Below, in pieces: positions 25,344-34,140 of a DNA stretch of 64,000 bases (its first letter is position 1; each line of letters begins with the position of its first letter). The stretch covers positions 3,517,001 to 3,581,000 of the forward strand of contig NZ_MDGP01000001.1 of NCBI RefSeq assembly GCF_001747095.1, read 5' to 3'. Both the position numbers and the translations under genes were made by a program. Source of the stretch: Roseivirga sp. 4D4. GTDB lineage: Bacteria; Bacteroidota; Bacteroidia; Cytophagales; Cyclobacteriaceae. The notes beneath the pieces were generated by a model. The model saw nothing but the letters and a program-made list of their open reading frames with translations, did not search any database and was not told where the DNA came from.

Positions 25344-26188
25344 CCCTTCTTCAAGCGCTTTCGGTATGCACTGAATACATTGGCAGACACGATCAAAGAG
25401 GCCCCGATAAGCTTAGAAGAGTTCATTTCTTCATTTAGGAAGATGTAACTGGTGATCATGGCCACTGGAGTGCCTAAGTAGAAGATAAGGCTTGTCGTTG
25501 TGGGCGCTAGCATGGTTGATGCCCGAAGCCAAAGTGTATGCGCACCAACGGTACAAACCACACCCAAGATTCCGAGAAAGATCCAGTCCTGCTGCGTTAG
25601 GTCCCAATTTGACTCAGAGGTAAATGCTAAGAACACTACCAGTGCAAAAGCATATTGTCCGAAGGCTCGGGTCATTGAGTCTATATGCTGATGTTTCCTT
25701 TGGACAAAAGGGAGCACCGCAAAGAAGAATGCACTGACCAAGCCAACTAGGATACCAGCGGTAAGGTCGTTTTCTAGGTTGAATTCTGGGACAATTAAGA
25801 AGATTCCCACCAAGGCCACTGCCACAGCAATTAAATCTGGAAGTACGGGTTTCTGTCCATTGATAATCCAGTTCAAATAGATCATGTGCAGCCCGAAGGA
25901 GGAAACGGATAGAATGGCAATGGAAGGTGTCGAGAGCTTTACACTAATGAAATAGGTAATCCAATGTGCCCCGAAGAGCAGACCTATATAGATAAGACCC
26001 TTCCAGTCCTGTTTGCTGAGTTTCTTGAGCTTACTGACCCTAACTACACTGTATAAAAAGGCAGTGCCAATGACTAATCGAACAATACCGATCGTAAAGG
26101 CATTGGCTGAAACCTCTTTGATAAACACGGGTGTTATTCCAAAAAGAAAGACAGCGATTAAGCCTTCGGTGTAATAGCGAGAGTTCAT
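25340..26188 (-). CDS. EamA-family (DMT superfamily) transporter
   Basis: 282 residues with ten hydrophobic helices in two five-helix EamA repeats: first from GLIAVFLFGITPVFIKE, second from AGILVGLVSAFFFAVLPF, ending PVAMITSYIFLNEEMNSSKLIGASLI, which is the conserved end of the second repeat. Family members export amino acids, nucleosides or other metabolites; the substrate cannot be predicted. Stands alone on the minus strand. Confidence 0.9.
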   Translation of the reverse strand: MNSRYYTEGLIAVFLFGITPVFIKEVSANAFTIGIVRLVIGTAFLYSVVRVSKLKKLSKQDWKGLIYIGLLFGAHWITYFISVKLSTPSIAILSVSSFGLHMIYLNWIINGQKPVLPDLIAVAVALVGIFLIVPEFNLENDLTAGILVGLVSAFFFAVLPFVQRKHQHIDSMTRAFGQYAFALVVFLAFTSESNWDLTQQDWIFLGILGVVCTVGAHTLWLRASTMLAPTTTSLIFYLGTPVAMITSYIFLNEEMNSSKLIGASLIVSANVFSAYRKRLKKG

Positions 26189-26200
26189 TTGTCTTCAAAC

Positions 26201-26225
26201 AAAAAACGCAGCTTAAGCTGCGTTT
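26201..26225 (-). terminator. Rho-independent terminator for the YcxB-like gene
   Basis: A 22-bp perfect palindrome (AAACGCAGCTT and its complement, 26204-26225) followed on the minus strand by a T-run (26206-26201). It lies 19 bp after the YcxB-like stop codon and just before the EamA start. Confidence 0.85.
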
Positions 26226-26244
26226 CAATGCGTTTTAAATTTCC

Positions 26245-26721
26245 TTATTCCTTTATTAACCCTTTGCGCTTCAGTATAGTTTCCACAAACTTTACTTCAT
26301 TCTGAGTTTTGAAGGCGTTGAAGGGAAAGAGCATCAGTTGTGCCTTATTCACCACCAAAACGATTTGATTTTTGTCTATCCAGGCCCTTTTGATCTGATC
26401 CCACTTCATGGGCATTCCCTGCTTGGAATTCATTTTGATCAATATTTGCTGACTGTTGATTTCGTAAGAGAGCTTTTCAAACAGCATCTTACTTTGCTCT
26501 AGTTGTGTAACTCCGGCAAACTGGATAAGCCAAAAAAGTAAATAGAGTGTGAAAGCGATTAGTGCCCCGATCCACCACCAGTTAGATGGTATCACAAAGG
26601 TCATTGAAGAGATGGCAAGAACTATTAATCCAACCCACCATTGCTCTCTGAGTACATTGCGCATACCCGCCTTTCTGTATGCCTTCTTATCTAAGGCGTA
26701 TTTCTTAGTTTTTACGATCAT
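26245..26721 (-). CDS. YcxB-like membrane protein
   Basis: 158 residues. Two adjacent membrane helices (WWVGLIVLAISSMTFVI and WWIGALIAFTLYLLFWLI, ~28-66), then a soluble domain with MKWDQIKRAWIDKNQIVLVV and LMLFPFNAF, which is the typical YcxB-like (PF14317) C-terminal pattern in which a membrane pair is followed by a small PH-like beta domain. Function of the family is unknown. Confidence 0.7.
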   Translation of the reverse strand: MIVKTKKYALDKKAYRKAGMRNVLREQWWVGLIVLAISSMTFVIPSNWWWIGALIAFTLYLLFWLIQFAGVTQLEQSKMLFEKLSYEINSQQILIKMNSKQGMPMKWDQIKRAWIDKNQIVLVVNKAQLMLFPFNAFKTQNEVKFVETILKRKGLIKE

Positions 26722-26759
26722 CTTAAAGCCTCTCTATACACAGTGTCGAAAAAGGAACA

Positions 26760-26767
26760 CAAACATA
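26760..26767 (-). promoter_or_regulatory. -7 promoter box for the YcxB-like gene
   Basis: On the minus strand the sequence reads TATGTTTG, matching TAnnTTTG, 38 bp upstream of the ATG at 26721. Confidence 0.5.
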
Positions 26768-26830
26768 ATGATCAAAATGAAGGCTTCAATCATCTTAACT
26801 AAAAAATTACGTTTGTTTCGTGGCAAAGTG

Positions 26831-27688
26831 TTATTCTGCTTTTAGACTGATATCCAGACTTTTGATAGAATGGGTAAGTGCACCAACGGAAATATAGTCT
26901 ACTCCAGTTTCTGCAACTGAACGAATGGTTTCCTCGGTAATTCCACCGGATGCTTCAGTCTCTGAACGGCCGGCTACCAGGTTCACAGCTTCCGTCATTT
27001 CTTCAGTGGACATGTTGTCCAGCATAATTCTATCCACACCACCCACTGCTAAGGCCTCACTTACTTCTTCCAAATTTCTTGTCTCTACCTCAATTTTCAA
27101 TTTGCGTCCGGTTTCTGCCAGGTATTTTTTGGTAGCATTTACAGAAGCAGTGATCCCTCCAGCAAAGTCGTTATGGTTGTCTTTGAGCATAATCATGTCA
27201 TAAAGACCATAACGGTGATTGACCCCCCCACCGATAACCACAGCCCATTTTTCCAGCATGCGCATGTTTGGAGTAGTTTTTCGAGTATCAAGGAGCTTAG
27301 CACTTGTACCAGATATCAGCGCATTAAGTTGTGCGGTTTTAGTAGCAATGCCGCTCATACGCTGCATACAGTTGAGCAACAATCGTTCTCCTCCGAGAAT
27401 CGCTCTCACCTTTCCACGAAGTCGGAGGATTACGTCACCGGTTTTCACCTGATCTCCATCCTTTACTTGAGCCTCTATCTCCATATCTGAATCAAGGCGA
27501 TGAAATATCAGGGATGCGAGTGCCATTCCAGCGATCACACCGTCTTCTTTCATCACTAAATAAGCCGATTTGACGGCATCTGATGGAATGGAAGCGAGTG
27601 AGGAATGATCTCCATCACCTAAATCTTCTTGAAAAGCGCGATCGATAAAATCGTCTAAACCCTCTTGGGTAACGTAATCAGGTCTCAT
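26831..27688 (-). CDS. nadC: Nicotinate-nucleotide pyrophosphorylase (carboxylating)
   Basis: 285 residues. Quinolinate phosphoribosyltransferase motifs: EDLGDGDHSS near the start, LLNCMQRMSGIAT, the TRKTTPNMRMLEKWAV loop, GGGVNHRYGLYDMIMLKDNH, and the barrel glycine-rich end EASGGITEETIRS. Converts quinolinate and PRPP to nicotinate mononucleotide in de novo NAD synthesis. No nadA or nadB in the window. The DUF4783 gene lies upstream on the same strand. Confidence 0.96.
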   Translation of the reverse strand: MRPDYVTQEGLDDFIDRAFQEDLGDGDHSSLASIPSDAVKSAYLVMKEDGVIAGMALASLIFHRLDSDMEIEAQVKDGDQVKTGDVILRLRGKVRAILGGERLLLNCMQRMSGIATKTAQLNALISGTSAKLLDTRKTTPNMRMLEKWAVVIGGGVNHRYGLYDMIMLKDNHNDFAGGITASVNATKKYLAETGRKLKIEVETRNLEEVSEALAVGGVDRIMLDNMSTEEMTEAVNLVAGRSETEASGGITEETIRSVAETGVDYISVGALTHSIKSLDISLKAE

Positions 27689-27692
27689 GGCA

Positions 27693-27700
27693 CAAAAGTA
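27693..27700 (-). promoter_or_regulatory. -7 promoter box ending 4 nt before the nadC start codon
   Basis: On the minus strand TACTTTTG is followed by TGCC and then the nadC ATG. The expected transcription start (about 5 nt after the box) would be the A of the ATG, predicting a leaderless transcript. Confidence 0.55.
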
Positions 27701-27736
27701 GCCAAAAGAGGGTTTCTAAAAGTGATTTTTGAGGAA

Positions 27737-28144
27737 TTAGCGATCCTTTGTGAATTCCAGTCGATAGACCTTATAGACCTTATTGTATTCTTTCGCCCGA
27801 ATGACTACCCTATGCTTCCCGGAAGAGGACTTGTATGTGCCGATCGCATAAATTCTGGCTCCAGAGTCGCTGTCACCATCATGGATAAACTCAAAACTAT
27901 CAGCCGGGTACTGCTGAAAGAATTTTTTTAGGACAATCTCAGCTTGGTTGACACTATATTCTTTGCGATCACCGTCTAGCTTAATTTCGACTTTGGAATA
28001 CAAATGCTTGGTCAGCTCTTTAGAACTGCTGGCCCTCAATGCTTCCTCAACATTCTCAATGATGGTTTCAGCATCCTGAGCGTTAGCAGAAACTGCAACG
28101 CATAGGGCAATTACTATAAGTGTGTTTCTTAATAGGTTGTACAT
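27737..28144 (-). CDS. DUF4783 secreted protein
   Basis: 135 residues from ATG 28144; an upstream in-frame ATG at 28237 would add 31 non-signal residues and is rejected. Signal peptide LLRNTLIVIALCVAVSANAQ, then an NTF2-like fold pattern (IIENVEEALRASSSKELTKHL ... VLKKFFQQYPADSFEFIHDG ... IYAIGTYKS ... YKVYRLEF). DUF4783 proteins sit next to nadC in many Bacteroidota. Function unknown; NTF2-like folds usually bind small ligands. Confidence 0.85.
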   Translation of the reverse strand: MYNLLRNTLIVIALCVAVSANAQDAETIIENVEEALRASSSKELTKHLYSKVEIKLDGDRKEYSVNQAEIVLKKFFQQYPADSFEFIHDGDSDSGARIYAIGTYKSSSGKHRVVIRAKEYNKVYKVYRLEFTKDR

Positions 28145-28259
28145 GTCTAAGGCTTGTATTCGGTTGTTGAACGAAAATTGTGCCAAATAGTATGCATCAA
28201 AGCATAGTGAATTGAAATTAATACAATGCGCCTCCACTTACAAACCAGCCTTAAATATT

Positions 28260-28267
28260 TATATTTG
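28260..28267 (+). promoter_or_regulatory. -7 promoter box ending 4 nt before the gpmI start codon
   Basis: TATATTTG is followed by AGGC and the ATG. The predicted transcription start coincides with the start codon, so the mRNA is probably leaderless. Confidence 0.6.
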
Positions 28268-28271
28268 AGGC

Positions 28272-29777
28272 ATGAACAAACGCGTTTTATTGATGATCCT
28301 CGATGGCTGGGGACTTGCACAAGATAAGTCGGTTTCAGCCATTGATCAGGCCAAAACCCCTGTTTTGGATAAACTATTTGAATCCTACCCTCATTCGAAG
28401 CTTGAGGCTTCTGGTTTAGCTGTTGGTTTGCCTGACGGACAGATGGGTAATTCAGAGGTAGGTCATATGAATATTGGTGCCGGTCGCGTGGTTTATCAAG
28501 ACCTGGTAAAAATCAATAAAGCGGTTGAAGAAGGAACTTTAGAAGACAATGAAACACTCAAACGAGCTTTAATCTATGCTAAATCTGAGGCAAGGAAGGT
28601 CCACCTGATAGGCTTGGTTTCTGATGGAGGTGTTCATTCTCATGTCAACCACCTAAAAGGCTTGCTATCGATTTGTGCCCAACATGATTTGGAGCAAGTG
28701 TTTGTCCATGCTTTCACAGATGGCCGTGATACAGACCCGAAAAGTGGAAAGGCCTTTGTTCAGGATGTGGTAAATCATGCTGAAAAAACTACAGGAAAGA
28801 TAGCCTCGATCATTGGCCGATACTTTGCCATGGATAGAGATAACCGATGGGAACGCGTGAAGCTCGCTTATGATGCCATGGTGAAGGGTGTCGGCTTGAA
28901 AACTGACGATCCCGTCTTCGCAATTCAATCTTCCTATGATGAAGGTGTCACGGATGAATTCATACAACCCATAATTAATACTGATGGAGCAAATATTGAG
29001 GCAGGTGATGTAGTCATTTGTTTCAACTTCCGAACAGACAGAGGTAGGGAAATCACTCAAGCATTGACACAGTCTGACTTCCCTGATCAAGATATGTCAA
29101 GACTAGATTTAAGATACGTCACCATGACGAATTATGACGATTCCTTTAGAGGGGTCGAAGTCATGTTCGATAAGGATAACCTAGTCAATACTTTAGGGGA
29201 CGTCCTTGCCAAGGCAGGTAAAAAACAAATTAGAATTGCCGAAACAGAGAAATATCCACATGTGACCTTCTTCTTTAGTGGAGGTCGTGAGACCGAATTC
29301 GAAGGTGAAAAGAGAATCTTATGTGCTTCTCCAAAAGTGGCTACCTACGATTTACAGCCTGAGATGAGCGCCCACGATATCAAAAATGCAATTGTGACTG
29401 AGCTCAATGCAGGTGAGGTTGACTTCGTGTGTCTGAATTTCGCCAATGCAGATATGGTAGGGCATACCGGGGTGTTTGAGGCTGCAGTGAAAGCTTGTGA
29501 GACAGTAGATACGTGCACAGGTGAGGTATTGGAAGCGGCTTTGGCCAATGGCTACACATCCATTGTAATTGCTGATCACGGCAATTCAGACATCATGATT
29601 AATGCGGACGGTTCTCCGAATACCGCACATACAACAAACCTTGTCCCCTGTATTCTAGTTGATAAGGATATAAAACCTGAAATGACTGACGGAAAACTGG
29701 GAGATCTTGCCCCAACCATATTAAAATTGATGGGCGTAGATATTCCTTCCGAAATGACAGGCGACTTTCTCTTATGA
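28272..29777 (+). CDS. gpmI: 2,3-bisphosphoglycerate-independent phosphoglycerate mutase
   Basis: 501 residues. Starts with the canonical MILDGWG segment; catalytic Ser in GQMGNSEVGHMNIGAGR (~60), FTDGRDTDP, GRYFAMDRDNRWER, and the alkaline-phosphatase-superfamily metal sites VCLNFANADMVGHTG and VIADHGNSD. Interconverts 3- and 2-phosphoglycerate with two Mn2+ ions. Its stop overlaps the following lipoprotein start by 4 bp (ATGA). Confidence 0.98.
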   Translation: MNKRVLLMILDGWGLAQDKSVSAIDQAKTPVLDKLFESYPHSKLEASGLAVGLPDGQMGNSEVGHMNIGAGRVVYQDLVKINKAVEEGTLEDNETLKRALIYAKSEARKVHLIGLVSDGGVHSHVNHLKGLLSICAQHDLEQVFVHAFTDGRDTDPKSGKAFVQDVVNHAEKTTGKIASIIGRYFAMDRDNRWERVKLAYDAMVKGVGLKTDDPVFAIQSSYDEGVTDEFIQPIINTDGANIEAGDVVICFNFRTDRGREITQALTQSDFPDQDMSRLDLRYVTMTNYDDSFRGVEVMFDKDNLVNTLGDVLAKAGKKQIRIAETEKYPHVTFFFSGGRETEFEGEKRILCASPKVATYDLQPEMSAHDIKNAIVTELNAGEVDFVCLNFANADMVGHTGVFEAAVKACETVDTCTGEVLEAALANGYTSIVIADHGNSDIMINADGSPNTAHTTNLVPCILVDKDIKPEMTDGKLGDLAPTILKLMGVDIPSEMTGDFLL

Positions 29778-30352
29778 AAAGACTTCCGATTACTTTAATC
29801 ACATTGGCCTTTGTATTGGCGGCCAGCTGTTCCTCACAACTAGAAGGAGAAACTGATGAGAGCAATGCTTATTTTGACCTAGGGGGATTGCTAGACAAAG
29901 AAATTGATAATCTTACGAACCAAGGAGCAACATTAGAAAAAGTGTTGCAGACTAATGGTCAAGAAGAAAGATTGACGCTTAGCCCCGATTCGGCAGGATG
30001 GCATGGGCAACTCATGCTATTTTATGAGGCCGATATTAATAAGCCGGGTTTTATCGGAGAATACTTCCAAGAAGAACTACCGTCAATCAACGGAGTTTCG
30101 AAAGTCATTTATACTTCTAAGAGTCAAAGAAACCCGGTTCAAGTAATGGAGTGTTTCTATGAAAATGACTTTATGACCAAAATACGCCTCCTGGTAAAAG
30201 AGATCAATACCATTTATAGTGTTGAAAAGGAGTTGAGTCTTTACTTTGACCAAAATGGACTAAGCAGCTTTGATATAAAAGGAGAAGAGACCATGCGCTT
30301 GAAAAAAGATTTGAATTATCAGATTCAAGGCGCTATTGTCAGATCTTTATAG
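29774..30352 (+). CDS. Hypothetical lipoprotein, 192 residues
   Basis: Lipoprotein signal with lipobox VLAASC (Cys19). The mature part reads as a helix (ALEKVLQTNG region) followed by a run of beta strands with DSAGWHGQLMLFYEADI and NPVQVMECFYENDFMTKIRL; this curved sheet pattern is reminiscent of Bacteroidota lipoproteins of unknown function. Translationally coupled to gpmI through ATGA, although no metabolic link is evident. Faces the Usp gene with a 6-bp 3' overlap. Confidence 0.8.
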   Translation: MKRLPITLITLAFVLAASCSSQLEGETDESNAYFDLGGLLDKEIDNLTNQGATLEKVLQTNGQEERLTLSPDSAGWHGQLMLFYEADINKPGFIGEYFQEELPSINGVSKVIYTSKSQRNPVQVMECFYENDFMTKIRLLVKEINTIYSVEKELSLYFDQNGLSSFDIKGEETMRLKKDLNYQIQGAIVRSL

Positions 30353-31273
30353 CCTGAATAAAGCTTCCAGAAAACTCATATTCTCTTTACCCTTTTTAAC
30401 TAAGAAGAGGGGTATGTCACGATCTTCCATCAATAGTTTCTCGGCAACACTACCAATTAAGAAAGCAGCACCGCTTGACCGGCCTTTGGATCCCAAAATG
30501 ATCATATCGACATCCAGTTCGGCACCGGTCTTATAGATTTTATCGGCCGGGTGTGGGTCATCATCCAAGGCATAAGTGTGGTCATATTCAACACCCTCGA
30601 GATTGATTTTCTTGAAGAATCGCTCGCATTCGGCTCTGGTATTTTCAAGCATAATGTCTGCAAACTCCTCATAACTCTTACCCGATTTTGCATAGCCAAC
30701 AGGAACTCGATAGACATTGTTACTCAAGAGCTTCGCGCCTGATTTTTTCTGTATATCTATGCCAATTTCAAAGGCCATCTGAGAGTGTTCAGAATAGTCA
30801 ATGGATACTAATACTTTTTCAAGTCTGTTCTTAGGCTCTTCAGGAACAAAAATTATTGAAGAGGCAGTACCTTTTGCAATTTTGCGAGAGTTAAGTCCAC
30901 TTCCCGTTAGGACTTCTTTTCTACCTAGAAGCATCAAATCAACCACCTTTACTTTTGCAAATTTGAGTACCTCGTCTGTGACCGTACCTGCTAAGACATT
31001 GACATTGATATCGCAGCCTTCTGGAGCCACAAAGTGGTCATTGATCACCACTTCCATTTCCTTCATTAGGGTCTCGTCAACTGGGGCAATTACATTCCCA
31101 TATTTTTCCTGAATTTCCTCTGGTAATTCCAGAGAGGTGGTCACATGTAGAAAGTAGACCGCATCTATTCCAAAAACCTTGGCGATCATAGAGGCATACT
31201 TGACAACGAATACATCCATATCCGAAAGGTCAAGGGCGACTAACATTCTTCGAAACTTACTTAAATCATGCAT
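30347..31273 (-). CDS. Tandem universal stress protein
   Basis: 308 residues from ATG 31273; the frame continues to 31315, but residues before this Met look like non-coding leader. Two Usp domains: first KFRRMLVALDLSDMDVFVVK to FVPEEP, second LEKVLVSIDYSEHSQMAFEIG ending GSKGRSSGAAFLIGSVAEKLL with the GxxGx(S) nucleotide-binding loop of the ATP-binding type. The first domain has a weaker loop (LLGRKEVLTGSGLNSRKIAKGTA contains G-x8-G-like spacing). Cytoplasmic stress or energy sensing is the usual role. Confidence 0.9.
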   Translation of the reverse strand: MHDLSKFRRMLVALDLSDMDVFVVKYASMIAKVFGIDAVYFLHVTTSLELPEEIQEKYGNVIAPVDETLMKEMEVVINDHFVAPEGCDINVNVLAGTVTDEVLKFAKVKVVDLMLLGRKEVLTGSGLNSRKIAKGTASSIIFVPEEPKNRLEKVLVSIDYSEHSQMAFEIGIDIQKKSGAKLLSNNVYRVPVGYAKSGKSYEEFADIMLENTRAECERFFKKINLEGVEYDHTYALDDDPHPADKIYKTGAELDVDMIILGSKGRSSGAAFLIGSVAEKLLMEDRDIPLFLVKKGKENMSFLEALFRL

Positions 31274-31387
31274 GGTTGAAGTCAGGTTTATATGGTAATT
31301 TATTGAATTAATCACGCCTATTCCACACCCTGATCAAATTTTTAAGGTGAAAACAGAAGGTTTTTTTAGATAAACAGCTTGCTTAAT

Positions 31388-31395
31388 TACCTTTG
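31388..31395 (+). promoter_or_regulatory. -7 promoter box for the DUF6787 gene
   Basis: TACCTTTG matches TAnnTTTG. The earliest in-frame TTG (31393) lies inside this box, which argues for the GTG at 31417 as the start. Confidence 0.5.
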
Positions 31396-31416
31396 CAGCC
31401 TTTGAACCTTATTAGC

Positions 31417-31749
31417 GTGGAGGATAAACCATATTTAAAGAGATTACAGGCAAAGTGGGGGTTGAAATCCTTATTTCAGACAATTATGGTGCTAATTGTG
31501 TTTGCCTTTACTGGGAGCACGGTCTTGTTTATTAAGCCATTTCTTTTTGACTTAATTGGCTTTGATAGTATTGAGGGCATCGCAGGGATTTTACTCTATA
31601 TAGTGATGATATTTCCCCTCTACCAGATATTGATTTTGATCTATGGATTTATTTTCGGGCAATTTGCGTTCTTCTGGGCATGGGAAAAGAAAATGGTGCA
31701 ACGAATGACAGGACGTGCCAGAAAAGACAAGGCACCCAAGAAATCTTAA
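31417..31749 (+). CDS. DUF6787-like small membrane protein
   Basis: 110 residues from GTG 31417; TTG codons at 31393 and 31402 are in frame, but the first falls within the promoter box. Sequence opens EDKPYLKRLQAKWGLKSL, then two or three membrane helices (TIMVLIVFAFTGSTVLFI and GILLYIVMIFPLYQILIL), an FAFFWAWEKKM segment and a basic tail. LQxKWG followed by a TM pair and FxxFWxWEKKM fits DUF6787 as I recall it. Function unknown. Fur follows 25 bp downstream. Confidence 0.7.
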   Translation: MEDKPYLKRLQAKWGLKSLFQTIMVLIVFAFTGSTVLFIKPFLFDLIGFDSIEGIAGILLYIVMIFPLYQILILIYGFIFGQFAFFWAWEKKMVQRMTGRARKDKAPKKS

Positions 31750-31774
31750 AGCAGGTTATTAATTATATTTAGGC

Positions 31775-32191
31775 GTGGAAGCACAGGTAAAAGATTTATT
31801 GAAAGAACACTCATTAAGGCTTACCCAAGGTAGGGCAGATGTTATTTCTATTTTCCTGAATCGCAACGTGGCCATTTCGCATGGAGATATCGAGTCTGAT
31901 GTGGACGGCAAGTACGACCGAGTAACCATCTACAGAACACTTAAATCTTTCCTTGAAAAAGGGTTAATTCATAAGGTACTTGATGATACTGGGGCTACGA
32001 GATATGCGCTTTGTAGCGATGGCTGTAGTGAAGTAAGTCACCAACACAATCATATCCATTTCAAGTGTCAGGTTTGTAATGAAACGACTTGTCTTGACAA
32101 CGTGAATATCCCTGACGTAAATCTTCCGAGTGGGTTTAAAATGTCAGAGAGTAATTACCTCATCACAGGCACTTGTAACAAGTGTAGTTAG
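31775..32191 (+). CDS. Fur-family transcriptional regulator
   Basis: 138 residues from a GTG start. Winged helix with LRLTQGRADVISIFLNRNVAISHGDIE and the recognition helix in DRVTIYRTLKSFLEKGLIHKV; dimerisation part with the metal-binding HQHNHIHFKCQVCNETTC and terminal CNKC giving a structural Zn(Cys)4 site. Metal or redox sensor (Fe, Zn or peroxide type cannot be decided). A near -7 box TATATTTA (31764-31771) ends 3 nt before the GTG. Its TAG overlaps the convergent gene's stop. Confidence 0.92.
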   Translation: MEAQVKDLLKEHSLRLTQGRADVISIFLNRNVAISHGDIESDVDGKYDRVTIYRTLKSFLEKGLIHKVLDDTGATRYALCSDGCSEVSHQHNHIHFKCQVCNETTCLDNVNIPDVNLPSGFKMSESNYLITGTCNKCS

Positions 32192-32406
32192 CACACAACT
32201 TCTTCTTCCTTCGGGGCCAAAGCCTTAGGGTCATTGGGCCAAACAACTCCAGGTGGTAAGTCAATCTTAGGAGTAGTTGAAATTGTACCTCCACCATCGT
32301 CATCAGAACCCTTTGACTTTCTCTTCTTCATTAGTCTAAAGGTTAGATAAGTCAAAAGGACATAGGTGAGTCCACTTAGGAAAATATCGTAATAGATGGA
32401 TTTCAT
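32188..32406 (-). CDS. Small single-pass membrane protein, 72 residues
   Basis: One N-terminal membrane helix (IFLSGLTYVLLTYLTFRL) followed by a basic stretch (MKKRKSKG), an acidic/Gly run and a Pro-rich tail with PPGVVWPNDPKALAP. No recognised family. Conserved-looking composition, a good start codon and the 4-bp stop overlap with fur support a real gene. It lies 54 bp downstream of nhaD on the same strand. Confidence 0.65.
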   Translation of the reverse strand: MKSIYYDIFLSGLTYVLLTYLTFRLMKKRKSKGSDDDGGGTISTTPKIDLPPGVVWPNDPKALAPKEEEVVC

Positions 32407-32460
32407 GAATTCTGTTAATTCAATATACTCGAAGTTTGGCAGAATGGTTCGGCTTGGTCC

Positions 32461-33996
32461 TTAAAAAACGAAGAAGATCAGCCAAATAACAAAGAAGATG
32501 GGCAGGAGGATGGGTATTGAATACCGAAGAATGTAGCCGAAGAATGAAGGCATGTGAATCCCGGTTTGCTCCGCTATAGATTTAACCATAAAGTTTGGTC
32601 CATTACCGATATACGTCATAGCACCGAAGAACACCGCACCTACGGCTATGGCCATAAGATTGATCACAGAGTCAGGGTAGACTCCGCCTGCGGCATAGTC
32701 TTGAACATTGGCAATCACACTAATATCACCTCCTTGAGAAGCTAGCGCAGCAGCTAAGAAGTTCAAGTAAGTAGGAGCATTATCAAGGAAACCTGATAGA
32801 ATGCCAGTTCCCCAATACAGTGAATTCGGGCCTATTAGGTCAGCACCAGAAGGAGATTGTGCAAATTCACTCACCAATGCTAGGGCAGGCATCATTGTAC
32901 CAAAAATGCCAACAAAGATGAATGCGACTTCACGGATGGGTTCAAAATTGAATTCATTTCCATCAATGGCCTTTTTATCTGCAAACTTGAAAGATAGAAA
33001 GCCTACAGAAAGCATGATGATCTCTCGGATAAAAGAGAACTTTTGACCATCATAGATAATCGCTGGAACACCATCAATAACATTTGGATCAATAAATACC
33101 GCCCCAATGATGATGGCTAGCCATAAGAAGTTTTTGCTGCCAACAATGGTCGTTTTGTTAGTAAACTGTACCTCTGGTTCAAGGTCAAGATCCAGGTCCT
33201 TGTTGCGCGCGTCAAAGAAGTAAAAAAGGACTGAAAGGATTAACAAGGCCACAGCCCAAGGCAGAATATTTTGGGTTAGCGTCCACATAAATGGAACCCC
33301 TTTAAGGAATCCAAGGAATAATGGAGGGTCACCAATTGGGGTTAAGGCACCACCAATATTACTCACCATGAAAATAAAAAATATGATATGATAAGGTCTT
33401 ATACGTCCTTTGTTCAATCGAATAAAGGGACGAATCAATAACATAGAAGCTCCCGTTGTTCCGATCAAGTTTGAAATAATGGCCCCAACCACCAACAATC
33501 CTACGTTCGCCATCGGTGTTGCTTTCTTATCTACATTGATCATTATTCCCCCTGACGCAATGTATAGAGAGGATAGTAGGGCTATAAATTGAACATACTC
33601 AGCTAAAGCGTGGACAGGTGCATGCGTGTCATGCAGGGCGAATAAGTAATATATAACCACCAAAGTGGCCAGTGAAACAGCAATTAAAGGGTAATTCTTA
33701 TGCCAGAAATGCTCATAAAACAGAGGCCCGGTGGCAATCATACCAAGCAGGAGCACGAAAGGAATCACAGTCCAACCCGGAGGGGCTCCATGATGTTCCC
33801 CTTCAACTTCACCATGACCATCATCTTTTGTTCCATGTGAGTCTTGAGGTTCGTGATCATCTGGAGTAGCATGATCTTGAACAAGCTCAAGGCTAGCATC
33901 ATTCACTTCAGTAGAACCTTCGGCAATCAAAGCAGCTTTCGGAACAAAAATTCCGAGCATAATAATGACTACCAAGAAGCGAAGACTCTTTAGCAT
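32461..33996 (-). CDS. nhaD: NhaD-type sodium:proton antiporter with a His/Asp-rich N-terminal segment
   Basis: 511 residues. Signal-like first helix, then residues 41-70 with six His and many Asp/Glu (DHATPDDHEP, DSHGTKDDGHG, EGEHHG), then about 12 helices of the ArsB/NhaD transporter fold with IGTTGASMLLIRPFIR, NIGGALTPIGDPPLFLGFLKG and GAMTYIGNGPNFMVKSIAE, the paired re-entrant-loop motifs. Exchanges Na+ or Li+ for protons, fitting a marine or alkaline habitat. The acidic His-rich stretch faces the periplasm and might bind metal or sense pH. 54 bp upstream of the 72-residue gene. Confidence 0.92.
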   Translation of the reverse strand: MLKSLRFLVVIIMLGIFVPKAALIAEGSTEVNDASLELVQDHATPDDHEPQDSHGTKDDGHGEVEGEHHGAPPGWTVIPFVLLLGMIATGPLFYEHFWHKNYPLIAVSLATLVVIYYLFALHDTHAPVHALAEYVQFIALLSSLYIASGGIMINVDKKATPMANVGLLVVGAIISNLIGTTGASMLLIRPFIRLNKGRIRPYHIIFFIFMVSNIGGALTPIGDPPLFLGFLKGVPFMWTLTQNILPWAVALLILSVLFYFFDARNKDLDLDLEPEVQFTNKTTIVGSKNFLWLAIIIGAVFIDPNVIDGVPAIIYDGQKFSFIREIIMLSVGFLSFKFADKKAIDGNEFNFEPIREVAFIFVGIFGTMMPALALVSEFAQSPSGADLIGPNSLYWGTGILSGFLDNAPTYLNFLAAALASQGGDISVIANVQDYAAGGVYPDSVINLMAIAVGAVFFGAMTYIGNGPNFMVKSIAEQTGIHMPSFFGYILRYSIPILLPIFFVIWLIFFVF

Positions 33997-34140
33997 GAAG
34001 GTTGATGTGAGATGCTAATATATAATTAGTTCGTTAAAATTCGTATTCCAATACTCGAATAGAAGATAATGGATTGATTTTTATCCACTATTACCTCTAC
34101 ATCAAGATATCAAACGACTCCCTCTTGCGGATAGAAAAGC

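Noticed and set aside
27173..27490. 105-codon plus-strand ORF inside nadC
   Set aside because: Antisense of a firmly identified gene; product shows low-complexity composition and no motif.
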